Source of the DNA: Nocardia carnea NBRC 14403
GTDB lineage: Bacteria > Actinomycetota > Actinomycetes > Mycobacteriales > Mycobacteriaceae
Length of the DNA stretch: 64,000 nucleotides
NCBI RefSeq assembly: GCF_000308515.1
Contig: NZ_BAFV01000040.1
Span: 62,001-126,000, forward strand
Reading direction: 5' to 3'
The notes under the pieces are model-generated. The model made no database searches and was not told the DNA's origin. It saw nothing but the letters and a program-made list of their open reading frames with translations. The translations under genes were made by a program, and so were the position numbers. Of this stretch, positions 50,917 through 59,713 are shown one piece after another; position 1 is the stretch's first letter; every line of letters begins with the position of its first letter.

Positions 50917-53015
50917 CACTGATACCGGCCGATTCGATGGGTACGCCGCTGACCAGGCTGGATGGGCACGCCAAGGTCACCGGTACGGCGCCGTATGCCG
51001 TCGAACATCCCGTGGACAATCCCCTGTATCTGCATCCCGTCCAGGCCACCGTGGCCCGGGGCCGGGTGAATGCCATGGACACAGGCGACGCACTGCAGCT
51101 CCCGGGGGTGATCGCGGCGCTGACCGTATTCGACGCCCCCGCTCTCGCCGATACCTCCGACGGCGAACTGAGCATCCTCCAGGACGACCGCGTGCATTTC
51201 CGCGGACAACTGATCGGCGCGGTACTCGCCGAAAGCGCCGAAACCGCACGTCACGGCGCTGACCTGGTGCGGGTCGACTACCGGACCGAACCCCACCACA
51301 CCGAACTGCACGCCGACGACCCCGGCAGCTACACACCCGAGCAGGTGAATCCCACTTTCCCGACTGACACCGAGGACGGCGACATCGAAGCGGGACTCGC
51401 GGCGGCGGAGGTGCGTATCGACCGGACCTACACCACGCCTGCCGAGCACAACAATCCGATGGAACCGCACGCCTGTATCGCGCTCTGGGATGAATCCACC
51501 GGCCGGCCGCAGGTCACGCTCTACGACTCCACGCAGGGTGTGCACACCGTCCGGTCGACGCTGGCGCCGCTGTTCGGGCTCGAACCTTCCCAGCTGCGGG
51601 TGCTGGCGCCGCATGTCGGCGGCGGGTTCGGTTCCAAGGGGGCGCCCCACGCCCACAATGTGCTCGCGCTGCTGGCTGCCCGGCGTTGCGCGGGGCGGCC
51701 GGTGAAGTTCGCGCTCACCCGGCAGCAGATGTTCGCACTGGTCGGCTACCGGACGCCGACCGTGCAGCGGATGCGGCTGGGCGCGGACAGCGAGGGCAGG
51801 CTGACCGCGCTGTCGCACGAGGTGGTCGAGACGACCGCCCGGGTCAAGGAATTCGCCGAACAGACGGCGGTCTCCTCCCGGACGATGTACGCCACCCCGA
51901 ACCGGCGGACCTCCCATCGCCTGGTCGCGCTGGATGTGCCGGTGCCTTTCTGGATGCGCGCACCGGGGGAATGTCCCGGTATGTACGCCGGCGAATCGGC
52001 GATGGACGAACTCGCCGTGGCCTGCGGTATCGACCCGATCGAGCTGCGGATCCGCAATGAACCGGAAACCGATCCGGAAACGGGTCTGCCGTGGTCGGGA
52101 CGGCATCTCGTCGAATGCCTGCGCACCGGCGCCGAACGTTTCGGCTGGGCCGGGCGCGATCCCGCGCCGCGCGCACGAACCGATGGTGATTGGCTGGTCG
52201 GGACGGGGGTCGCGGCGGCCACCTACCCCGCCATGGCGATGCCCGGTAACACCGCCCGGATCGAATTCGGTGCCGACGAGCACTACACCGTCGATATCGG
52301 TGCCGCCGATATCGGCACGGGCACCTGGACGGCGTTGACCCAGATCGCCGCCGACGCATTGGGCTGCGGATCGGACGCCGTGCGGTTGCGGATCGGCGAT
52401 ACCGACCTGCCCGAAGCCAGCGTCGCCGGGGGATCCACCGGAATCGGCTCGTGGGGCTCGGCTGTCGTCGCCGCCGCGCGGGCCTTCCGGCGCGAGCACG
52501 GCGAAACCCCCGCGGTCGGCGCCCACACCAGCGCCCAGCCGGCGAAGAACCCGGACGCCGAGAAGTTCGCCTTACATTCGTTCGGCGCCCATTTCGTCGA
52601 AGCGCGGGTCCATCGCGACACCGGCGAGATCCGTATCCCGCGCATGCTGGGCGTGTTCTCCATCGGCCGGGCGATCAACCCGCGCACCCTGCGTTCGCAG
52701 CTGATCGGCGGGATGACGATGGGTATCTCCGGGGCCTTGCACGAGGAGAGCGTGCGCGACCACCGGTTCGGCCATATCGTCACCCACGACCTGGCGTCCT
52801 ACCACATCAGCGCGCACGCCGACGTCCAGGACATCGACGCGATCTGGCTGGACGAAGTGGACGAGCACACCAACCCGATGGGATCGCGCGGCGCGGGCGA
52901 GATCGGAATCGTCGGCGCCGCCGCCGCGGTCGCCAATGCGGTCCATCACGCGACCGGGATCCGGGTACGCGCGCTCCCGATCACCGCCGACACCGTACTG
53001 ACCGACCCTGCATAG
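50913..53015 (+). CDS. Aldehyde oxidase molybdopterin-binding subunit (PaoC/YagR-like)
   Basis: 700 residues with the two domains of the molybdenum subunit: N-terminal ald_Xan_dh_C-like region (RLDGHAKVTGTAPYAVEHP) and a long molybdopterin-binding region including HVGGGFGSKGAPHAHN, PFWMRAPGECPGMYAGESAM and the catalytic glutamate in MGSRGAGEIGIVG near residue 663. It oxidises aldehydes to acids at a sulfurated molybdenum centre. The ATG overlaps the previous stop. The physiological aldehyde is unknown. Confidence 0.93.
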   Translation: MTLIPADSMGTPLTRLDGHAKVTGTAPYAVEHPVDNPLYLHPVQATVARGRVNAMDTGDALQLPGVIAALTVFDAPALADTSDGELSILQDDRVHFRGQLIGAVLAESAETARHGADLVRVDYRTEPHHTELHADDPGSYTPEQVNPTFPTDTEDGDIEAGLAAAEVRIDRTYTTPAEHNNPMEPHACIALWDESTGRPQVTLYDSTQGVHTVRSTLAPLFGLEPSQLRVLAPHVGGGFGSKGAPHAHNVLALLAARRCAGRPVKFALTRQQMFALVGYRTPTVQRMRLGADSEGRLTALSHEVVETTARVKEFAEQTAVSSRTMYATPNRRTSHRLVALDVPVPFWMRAPGECPGMYAGESAMDELAVACGIDPIELRIRNEPETDPETGLPWSGRHLVECLRTGAERFGWAGRDPAPRARTDGDWLVGTGVAAATYPAMAMPGNTARIEFGADEHYTVDIGAADIGTGTWTALTQIAADALGCGSDAVRLRIGDTDLPEASVAGGSTGIGSWGSAVVAAARAFRREHGETPAVGAHTSAQPAKNPDAEKFALHSFGAHFVEARVHRDTGEIRIPRMLGVFSIGRAINPRTLRSQLIGGMTMGISGALHEESVRDHRFGHIVTHDLASYHISAHADVQDIDAIWLDEVDEHTNPMGSRGAGEIGIVGAAAAVANAVHHATGIRVRALPITADTVLTDPA

Positions 53016-53119
53016 CCTGAGCCTCCGCGAGAGCCCGGCCCGGCCACCTGGCCCACGACTGCATGCGCTGCCGACAGCCGGTGCCGGGCGTTGCGGCCGG
53101 TCCGGGCAGAATATGCGCG

Positions 53120-54760
53120 GTGAGCGCAACATTGCAGGCCAGCGGCCTCGCGGCCGGGCACGCCGAACGCACCCTGTTCGCCGACCTCGATCTGACACTC
53201 GCTCCCGGCGATGTGATCGGGCTGGTCGGCGTCAACGGCGCGGGAAAATCGACGCTGTTGCGCATGCTCGCCGACGGTGCTCCGGGTGAGGGCAGTATCA
53301 CTCTCAGCCCGCCCGATGCCACCGTCGGCTACCTGGCGCAGGAGCCCGAGCGCACCGCGGGTGAATCCGTGCTCGAATACCTCGCCCGACGGACCGGTGT
53401 CGCCGACGCCCAGCGGGTCATGGACGCCGCCGCCGAACGACTCGCCGACGGCGGAGACGACGACTACTCCCCCGCTCTCGAACACTGGCTCGCGCTCGGC
53501 GGCGCCGATTTCGACCAGCGTGCCGCGGAGGTTGCGGCGGATCTGGGGCTCACGGTCGGCCTCGCGGGCGGACTGGATACGCCGATGACAGGGTTGTCCG
53601 GTGGGCAGGCTGCCCGCGCGGGTCTCGCGTCGGTTCTGCTGTCACGCTTCGATATTCTGCTGCTCGACGAACCCACCAACGACCTCGACCTCGACGGTCT
53701 CGACCGCCTCGAACGTTTCGTCACCGGTGTCCGGGTACCGCTGATGATCATCAGCCACGACCGCGAATTCCTGACCCGCACGGTGACCGCCGTCCTCGAA
53801 CTCGATCTCGCCCAGCAGCAGATCAACTTCTACGACGGCGGCTACGACTCCTACCTGACCGAACGCGAGATCGCGCGCCGGCACGCCCGCGAGGCGTACG
53901 ACGAATTCGCCGATACCAAAGCCGCTTTGGAGGCCCGGGCGCGGATGCAGCGCAACTGGCTCGAGCACGGTGTCCGCAATGCGCGCCGTAAGAGCAAGAA
54001 CGATTCCGACAAGGTCACCCGGAAGACCCGCGCCGAATCCACCGAGAAGCAGGCCGCAAAGGCCCGGCAGACGCAGCGCCGCATCGAACGGCTCGACGTC
54101 GTGGAGGAACCACGTAAGGAGTGGGAGCTGCGGATGGAGATCGCGGCGGCGCCGCGCAGCGGTTCGGTGGTCGCGACGGCGAGCAATGCCACCGTCACCC
54201 GCGGCGATTTCACGCTCGGACCCGTCACGATCCAGATCGACTGGGCCGATCGCATCGTGCTGACCGGCGCGAACGGCTCCGGTAAATCGACCCTGCTCGG
54301 TCTGCTGCTGGGCAAACTCGCTCCCGATACCGGCACCGCCGCGCTCGGCTCCGGCGTGCAGATCGGGGAGGTCGACCAAGCCCGCGGCCTGTTCCGCGGT
54401 GCCGGTGCTCTCGCCGCGACCTTCGGGGCGGCCGTCCCCGACTGGCCGGATGCCGATATCCGGACGCTGCTCGCCAAGTTCGGGCTACGCGGACCGCACG
54501 TCACCCGTGCCTGCGACACCCTCTCACCCGGCGAACGCACCCGCGCCGCGCTGGCCCTGCTGCAGGCCCGCGGCGTCAACCTGCTGGTCCTGGACGAACC
54601 GACCAACCATCTCGATCTACCGGCCATCGAACAGCTCGAGCAGGCGGTCGACTCTTTTGCTGGCACGCTTCTGCTGGTCACCCACGACCGCCGCATGCTG
54701 GATTCCGTGCATGCGACCCGCCGCTGGCATATGGCGGCGGGCCGGCTCACCGAGGAGTAG
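53120..54760 (+). CDS. ABC-F family ATP-binding protein
   Basis: 546 residues with two ATPase cassettes and no membrane span. Walker A motifs are GVNGAGKST and GANGSGKST, the first signature is LSGGQAAR, the second LSPGERTR, and Walker B motifs are LLLDEPTNDLD and LVLDEPTNHLD. The arginine/lysine-rich linker between cassettes (about 270-350) carries the P-site-tRNA-interaction region. ABC-F proteins act on the ribosome in translation or give resistance to ribosome-targeting antibiotics; the housekeeping role is more likely here. GTG at 53120, weak upstream site. Confidence 0.92.
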   Translation: MSATLQASGLAAGHAERTLFADLDLTLAPGDVIGLVGVNGAGKSTLLRMLADGAPGEGSITLSPPDATVGYLAQEPERTAGESVLEYLARRTGVADAQRVMDAAAERLADGGDDDYSPALEHWLALGGADFDQRAAEVAADLGLTVGLAGGLDTPMTGLSGGQAARAGLASVLLSRFDILLLDEPTNDLDLDGLDRLERFVTGVRVPLMIISHDREFLTRTVTAVLELDLAQQQINFYDGGYDSYLTEREIARRHAREAYDEFADTKAALEARARMQRNWLEHGVRNARRKSKNDSDKVTRKTRAESTEKQAAKARQTQRRIERLDVVEEPRKEWELRMEIAAAPRSGSVVATASNATVTRGDFTLGPVTIQIDWADRIVLTGANGSGKSTLLGLLLGKLAPDTGTAALGSGVQIGEVDQARGLFRGAGALAATFGAAVPDWPDADIRTLLAKFGLRGPHVTRACDTLSPGERTRAALALLQARGVNLLVLDEPTNHLDLPAIEQLEQAVDSFAGTLLLVTHDRRMLDSVHATRRWHMAAGRLTEE

Positions 54761-54870
54761 CCCCGGCGCCCGCGGGCGCGACACCGAGTCGTTTTCCGCA
54801 CCCGACCTGGCGGCGTCGCGTACGGTGGAGCCAACGGGACCGTTCAGGTCCGGCTAAACGAAGGACGATC

Positions 54871-55005
54871 ATGTCCGATAAATCTCCTCGTGGCGGCGCC
54901 ACCAAAAAATCCGGAAAAACGCTGAAGGAAAAGCGTGCGGAAAAGAAGGCCAAAGCCGTCGCGAAATCCGATGTCGAGTCCACGTTCGACCCCAAGCGCC
55001 GCTGA
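54871..55005 (+). CDS. 44-residue basic protein
   Basis: ATG at 54871 with AAGGA upstream, stop at 55005. The peptide starts MSDKSPRGGATKKSGKTLKE, continues through alternating lysine, glutamate and alanine, and ends FDPKRR. It is highly basic, helical by composition, lacks cysteines and membrane spans and could bind nucleic acid. Located between the ABC-F and cold-shock genes, which is a translation/RNA context. No named family is recalled. Confidence 0.7.
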   Translation: MSDKSPRGGATKKSGKTLKEKRAEKKAKAVAKSDVESTFDPKRR

Positions 55006-55231
55006 CGGAACCGGCTCTCGTATTTCTCTGAATCATGTTGCTCATCAATGCCTTTCACGGTCCGTAGCGGGTCCGCGACCGGCCGGACACGAAGTGGGGA
55101 ACGGCGCCCCGTTGCCGCCTGAGGTCCACCCCCCTGGACGGATCACCCATGCGTGTGGCACACTGGTTCACCGAGACTGCGCTTATCAAAGTGATCTGCG
55201 CGGCTCATCTACAGGAATGAAGTATTAAAGC

Positions 55232-55435
55232 ATGGCGCAAGGCAGCGTGAAATGGTTCAACGGCGAGAAGGGCTTCGGCTTCATCGCCCAAGACGGAGGC
55301 GGCCCTGACGTCTTCGTGCACTACTCGGCCATCGGTGGCTCGGGCTTCAAGACCCTCGAAGAGGGTCAGCGGGTCGAGTTCGAGATCGGCCAGGGCCAGA
55401 AGGGCCCGCAGGCTCAGGACGTCCGCGCGATCTGA
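55232..55435 (+). CDS. cspA: Cold-shock domain protein
   Basis: 67 residues, a single OB-fold cold-shock domain. RNP1 is KGFGFI at residues 14-19 and RNP2 is VFVHYS at 28-33. Acts as an RNA chaperone and transcription antiterminator, often abundant at all temperatures in actinobacteria. Preceded by a 226-base gap that could hold a regulatory 5' leader and followed by a strong terminator. Confidence 0.95.
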   Translation: MAQGSVKWFNGEKGFGFIAQDGGGPDVFVHYSAIGGSGFKTLEEGQRVEFEIGQGQKGPQAQDVRAI

Positions 55436-55449
55436 TTTCGTGTGACTCG

Positions 55450-55480
55450 AAGGCTCCGCACCCCACGGGTGCGGAGCCTT
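55450..55480 (+). terminator. Terminator of the cold-shock gene
   Basis: AAGGCTCCGCACCC and GGGTGCGGAGCCTT form a perfect 14-base-pair stem with loop CAC, 14 bases after the stop, followed by TCTCG. Confidence 0.85.
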
Positions 55481-55627
55481 TCTCGTCGGTTCACCACGGT
55501 GACCGGCGTCCGCCGTGCCTGGGTTTCCCACACCCAGGCACGCGAACACCTGTATCGACAGGTATCGGGAGAATCCTCGCGGATGGCAGATGATGCGGAA
55601 GATCGCATCCAGGAAAGGACGACCGCC

Positions 55628-56614
55628 ATGCGCGTTCGTATACGCCATCTCATCCTCGGGCTCACTGCGTCGGTGACTCTCGCCTGCACAGCCCCCGCGC
55701 CGGCCGAACCGCCCGGCCACTACGTAATCCCCGGCGACCGGGCATTTCCCACCGGACTCGCCTACGATCCCGAAACCGGGCATTATTTCGTCGGCAGCGC
55801 CGCGGACGGCGCGCTGTATCGCGGACATGTGGACCGCCCCGACGCCGAGCTGTGGTCCCCGCACGGGACCGACGGACGAACGCTCACCTCCGGAATGACC
55901 ATGGACGCCGCGGGACGACTGTTCGTCAACGGCGCCGACAGCAACATCACCCGGGTCTACGACCCCGGTAGCGGCGAACTGCTCACCGAACTTCGCGGTC
56001 TCCCGGGCGGTTTCGTGAACGAGGTATCCGTCGCGGACGACGGTACGGCCTACGTCACCGATTCCTTCCTGCCGATGATCTACCGGATCACCGAACGCGA
56101 CGGCCGCTGGCAGATGGATCCCTGGCTGGATATCGACGATACGGCCATCGAATGGATACACGGTGAGCACAATCTCAACGGCATCCTGGCCGTCGGCCGG
56201 CATCTGCTGTCGGTGCAGAGCAACACCGGCCGGCTCTGGCGTATCGACCGGTTCACCGGCGAGGTCGACGAGGTGGACCTGGGCGGAGAGTTGCTGCCCA
56301 GCGCCGACGCTTTGATCTCCGAAGACGGACGGCGGGTCTATGTGACACAGGGAAACCTGTATGCCGATACCGACCAGGAGCCCCGGGTGGCGGTTCTGGA
56401 GATGAGCGAAGACCTCACCGGCGCCCGGATCGTCGACAGCCTCGTTCCGCCGGGCGGATTCCTGCATCCCAGCCAGGCGGCCCTCACCGAGGGTGGGCGC
56501 CTGCTGGTCGTCAACAGTCAGTACAACCGGCTGGTGGCGGGGCTGGCGCCGCAGTCTCTGCCGTTCACCGTCTCCAGCGTGCCGGTGCCCGCCGGCGACA
56601 CCCCCGCCGCATAG
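55628..56614 (+). CDS. SMP-30/gluconolactonase-like beta-propeller lipoprotein
   Basis: 328 residues. A lipoprotein signal ends with the lipobox TLAC, cysteine at residue 20, so it is exported and anchored to the membrane. The remainder repeats the blade pattern of SMP-30/LRE-type propellers (AFPTGLAYDPETGHYFVGSA, then VNEVSVADDGTAYVTDS). Metal-binding residues of gluconolactonase are not assigned with confidence. The ATG at 55628 follows AGGA. Possible roles are a lactonase or ligand-binding surface protein. Downstream, an MmyB-type regulator begins after 25 bases. Confidence 0.82.
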   Translation: MRVRIRHLILGLTASVTLACTAPAPAEPPGHYVIPGDRAFPTGLAYDPETGHYFVGSAADGALYRGHVDRPDAELWSPHGTDGRTLTSGMTMDAAGRLFVNGADSNITRVYDPGSGELLTELRGLPGGFVNEVSVADDGTAYVTDSFLPMIYRITERDGRWQMDPWLDIDDTAIEWIHGEHNLNGILAVGRHLLSVQSNTGRLWRIDRFTGEVDEVDLGGELLPSADALISEDGRRVYVTQGNLYADTDQEPRVAVLEMSEDLTGARIVDSLVPPGGFLHPSQAALTEGGRLLVVNSQYNRLVAGLAPQSLPFTVSSVPVPAGDTPAA

Positions 56615-56639
56615 CCGGAAACCCGCATAACCTGGGGAG

Positions 56640-57467
56640 GTGGACCGACGAGACGAACTCCGCGAATTCCTCACTTCCCGGCGAGCCCGGCTGGCTCCCG
56701 CCGATGTCGGCCTGCCGCCCGCCGGTCTGCGCCGTACCCCGGGGTTACGCAGGGAAGAGGTCGCGGTACTCGCGGGGGTGGGGGTGTCCTGGTACACCTG
56801 GCTCGAACAGGGCCGCGATATCCGGGTATCGGCGCAAGTGCTGGACGCTGTCGCCGGCGCGCTGCGCTTGGATACCCACGAACGGGCCTACCTGTACCGG
56901 CTGGCCGGTCTCGAACCACCCGGCGCCGCCGTGGCCGATCCGCACCGGCCGGTCACGGCGGAGTGGCACCGCATACTGGACGCCTGGCTGCCCCGCCCGG
57001 CCTACATCATCGACCGGTACTGGGGTTTCGCGGCGGTGAACAGTACGGCGCGCGAAGTATTCGGTCTCACCGAGGACGACGACAACTGCCTGGTGGCGTT
57101 TTTCACCAGCAGCCGCTACCGCGCCGCCTTCACTCAGTGGGAGGAGGCGGCGCCCGATATCGTCGCGCGGTTCCGCGCCGACGCGGCGCGGCATCCTCAG
57201 GACCGGGACTTTCACCGGATTACGGACGCACTCCGCACGGCCAGTACGGAATTCGCCCGGCTATGGGCAAGGCATGATGTCACCGAATCGGCGAACGGTA
57301 CCAAGGCCATCACCCATCCGGACGGCGGTGAACTGCATTTCGAGTACACCCGGCTGCCGCTGCCGGACCATCCCGGCCACCACCTGGTCCTGCACAATCC
57401 GACTCCCGGCACCGGCACGCTGGAATGGCTGGAATCCTTCGCCGAGGAGTCCCGCCTGATCAGCTGA
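56640..57467 (+). CDS. Helix-turn-helix regulator with MmyB-like C-terminal domain
   Basis: 275 residues. An N-terminal XRE-type helix-turn-helix (TPGLRREEVAVLAGVGVSWY then TWLEQGRDIRVSAQVLDAV) leads to a PAS-like MmyB domain that binds fatty acids in characterised members. This architecture commonly sits next to an SDR gene that it regulates, and here an SDR gene follows 91 bases downstream on the same strand. GTG at 56640. Confidence 0.88.
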   Translation: MDRRDELREFLTSRRARLAPADVGLPPAGLRRTPGLRREEVAVLAGVGVSWYTWLEQGRDIRVSAQVLDAVAGALRLDTHERAYLYRLAGLEPPGAAVADPHRPVTAEWHRILDAWLPRPAYIIDRYWGFAAVNSTAREVFGLTEDDDNCLVAFFTSSRYRAAFTQWEEAAPDIVARFRADAARHPQDRDFHRITDALRTASTEFARLWARHDVTESANGTKAITHPDGGELHFEYTRLPLPDHPGHHLVLHNPTPGTGTLEWLESFAEESRLIS

Positions 57468-57558
57468 GCCTGTGGCTCGGGCCCACGATGCCTGGTGGTG
57501 CCACACCCCGCATCAACTCGGTCTGTTCAGGCGCCGTCCGGCCACCGAGTCTTTCCCT

Positions 57559-58311
57559 ATGACTCGATACACCGACAAGATCGCACTGGTCACCGGCGGC
57601 ACCAGCGGAATAGGTATCGCCACGGCGAAACGCCTGATCGGCGAGGGCGCACAGGTGGTCGTCACCGGACGTAACGCCACCCGGCTGGAGGCGGCGGTGG
57701 CGGACCTCGGCGACCGGGCGCACGGATTCGTCGCGGATGTCGCCGACCTGACCGCACTCGACGCGCTCGTGCGGGACATCCGGGACCGGCACCACCGGAT
57801 CGATGTGGTCTTCGCGAATGCCGGAGTCGGCATCTTCGCACCGGTCCGGGAGATCACCGAGGAAGATTTCGACCGTTCCGTGGCAGTCAACTTCAAAGGG
57901 GTTTTCTTCACCGTTCAGAAGGCACTGCCCCTCATCCCCGACGGCGGCGCAATCGTCGTCAATGCCTCGTGGACCCTGCACCGGGGGGTCGATGAGCTGG
58001 GGCTCTATTCCGCCACCAAGGCCGCCGTGCACAATCTGGCCCGGACTCTCGCCGCGGATCTCGCTCCGCGCGGTATCCGCGTCAACTCCATCAGCCCCGG
58101 CTATATCGATACCCCGATGTACCCCGAGGCCGAGCTTCCGGCGCAGGTTGCCGCCGCGAACCGAAGCCGAGTTCCGGCCGGTCGATTCGGCCGTCCCGGT
58201 GAGGTCGCCGATGCCGTGGCCTTTCTGGCTTCCACCGAAGCCTCGTACATCAACGGTCAAGACCTGATCATCGATGGCGGGCTCGTCGGCACCATGGCCG
58301 GGACCGCCTGA
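57559..58311 (+). CDS. SDR family oxidoreductase downstream of the MmyB-type regulator
   Basis: 250 residues. TGGTSGIGIATAKRLIGEGA binds the cofactor, NAGVG is at about 88, the catalytic serine in NASWTLHRGVDE and YxxxK in YSATKAA. A classical NADP-type SDR whose relatives respond to the adjacent MmyB-type regulator. Start ATG at 57559; the longer frame upstream overlaps the intergenic region. Substrate unknown. Confidence 0.9.
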   Translation: MTRYTDKIALVTGGTSGIGIATAKRLIGEGAQVVVTGRNATRLEAAVADLGDRAHGFVADVADLTALDALVRDIRDRHHRIDVVFANAGVGIFAPVREITEEDFDRSVAVNFKGVFFTVQKALPLIPDGGAIVVNASWTLHRGVDELGLYSATKAAVHNLARTLAADLAPRGIRVNSISPGYIDTPMYPEAELPAQVAAANRSRVPAGRFGRPGEVADAVAFLASTEASYINGQDLIIDGGLVGTMAGTA

Positions 58312-58321
58312 CCGTCCGGGG

Positions 58322-59638
58322 TCAGTGGGCGCGGTCGGCGGGGCCGGCACCGTCGACAGGATTCGGCTCGTCGTCCTCGTCGACCGGCAGAGTATGCAGT
58401 ACCCACTGCGCTTTTCCACTGTTCTTGGCGTGATACAGCCCGGTATCGGCGGCGTCCAGTAATGCCTCCGCTTGTCCGCCCTCGACCGTGGTCACGACCG
58501 CGCCGATACTGGCCGAGACGGTCAGCCGATGGCCGCCCGTGATGACCGGATCGGATAGGGCGCCGAGCAACCGTTCGGCCACCTCGGTCATCCGGTCGTC
58601 GTCGACGGGTGGCGGGACGAGTGTCACGAATTCGTCGCCGCCGATCCGCGCGACCAGGCAATCGAACTCCACCACACTGTCGTGCAACCGGTGCGCGACC
58701 TCGGTGAGTACCTTGTCGCCGGTGCCGTGACCGTAGCGGTCGTTGATGTATTTGAACCGGTCCAGGTCCACGAAACACAACCCGATCCGGTCCTGCGGGC
58801 CGGCGTCGCGAATCGTCGAATCCAGCCATTCGAGCAGTTGACGCCGGTTCGGCAGTCCGGTCAGCAGATCGTGGCGCGCCTGCCGGTGCAGTTCCTCGCG
58901 CATCCGGTGCTGTTCGGTGACGTCTTCACCCACAGCCAGCAGATAGTCCGGATGCCCGTCCCGCCCCTCGACGAAGGTGATGGAGAAGGCGGCCCACCCG
59001 TAGCTGCCGTCGGCCCGCCCGATCTGCTGTTCCAGCTTCACCGCGCCCTGTTTGTGCGGGACGAGCCGCTCGTAGACCAGCCGGCGAATACGTTCCCGAT
59101 CCTCGGGGTGAGCGAATTCGTACACCGAGATACCGCGCAGGTCGCCGGCGGGGACGCCGATCATATCCGCGAGCGCCCGGTTGGCGTTGAGCAGAACACC
59201 GTTGGTATCGCCGATGGCGATGGCTACCGCCGCGTTGTCGAAAACGACCCGGAAGCGCTCGTCCATCCGTTGCGCGACCTCGCCGGGAGCGTCGGGCGGC
59301 GCGAACAGCATCTGCCGGCGGATACCGAAACCTTCGCCGAGCTTGGCCAGCAGGACCGTCATCCTCCGGGTCTTTTCGGGATCCCCGCCGGTAAGTGACC
59401 ACAGCACCGGGACCGAGGTGGCCACCACATCGGGTGCCGGCAGATCCGCGGCCGCCAGGGCGGCCCCCGCCCGGGCACCGGCACCGAAATCGAACGGCGT
59501 GGTGGTGAGCGCATGGGCGAGATCGTGCACCAGCCAGCTGAGCAGGTGATAGATACTCGGATCGGAGGGGGCGGAGCCACCGGTCGCATGGAGGGCCGCA
59601 GACCATGCTCGAACCAGTTCGCTGTGCTCCGGCTCCAT
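58322..59638 (-). CDS. PAS-GGDEF diguanylate cyclase
   Basis: 438 residues. A helical N-terminal region (1-120) is followed by a PAS domain (about 125-245, with MDERFRVVFDNAAVAIAIGD) and a GGDEF domain (about 255-420) with DLLTGLPNRR and an intact RIGGDEF active site. The RxxD inhibitory site five residues upstream is VEFD, so product inhibition through that site is unlikely. There is no EAL domain. Synthesises c-di-GMP in response to an unknown PAS signal. It lies behind the terpene synthase gene on the same strand, with a 75-base gap. Confidence 0.93.
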   Translation of the reverse strand: MEPEHSELVRAWSAALHATGGSAPSDPSIYHLLSWLVHDLAHALTTTPFDFGAGARAGAALAAADLPAPDVVATSVPVLWSLTGGDPEKTRRMTVLLAKLGEGFGIRRQMLFAPPDAPGEVAQRMDERFRVVFDNAAVAIAIGDTNGVLLNANRALADMIGVPAGDLRGISVYEFAHPEDRERIRRLVYERLVPHKQGAVKLEQQIGRADGSYGWAAFSITFVEGRDGHPDYLLAVGEDVTEQHRMREELHRQARHDLLTGLPNRRQLLEWLDSTIRDAGPQDRIGLCFVDLDRFKYINDRYGHGTGDKVLTEVAHRLHDSVVEFDCLVARIGGDEFVTLVPPPVDDDRMTEVAERLLGALSDPVITGGHRLTVSASIGAVVTTVEGGQAEALLDAADTGLYHAKNSGKAQWVLHTLPVDEDDEPNPVDGAGPADRAH

Positions 59639-59713
59639 CGCTCCCCTTCGCTGCTGTGCCCGCCACCGCCCCGTTCGCAGCCATGGAACATCGCCTACCG
59701 AATGGTGGGGTGG

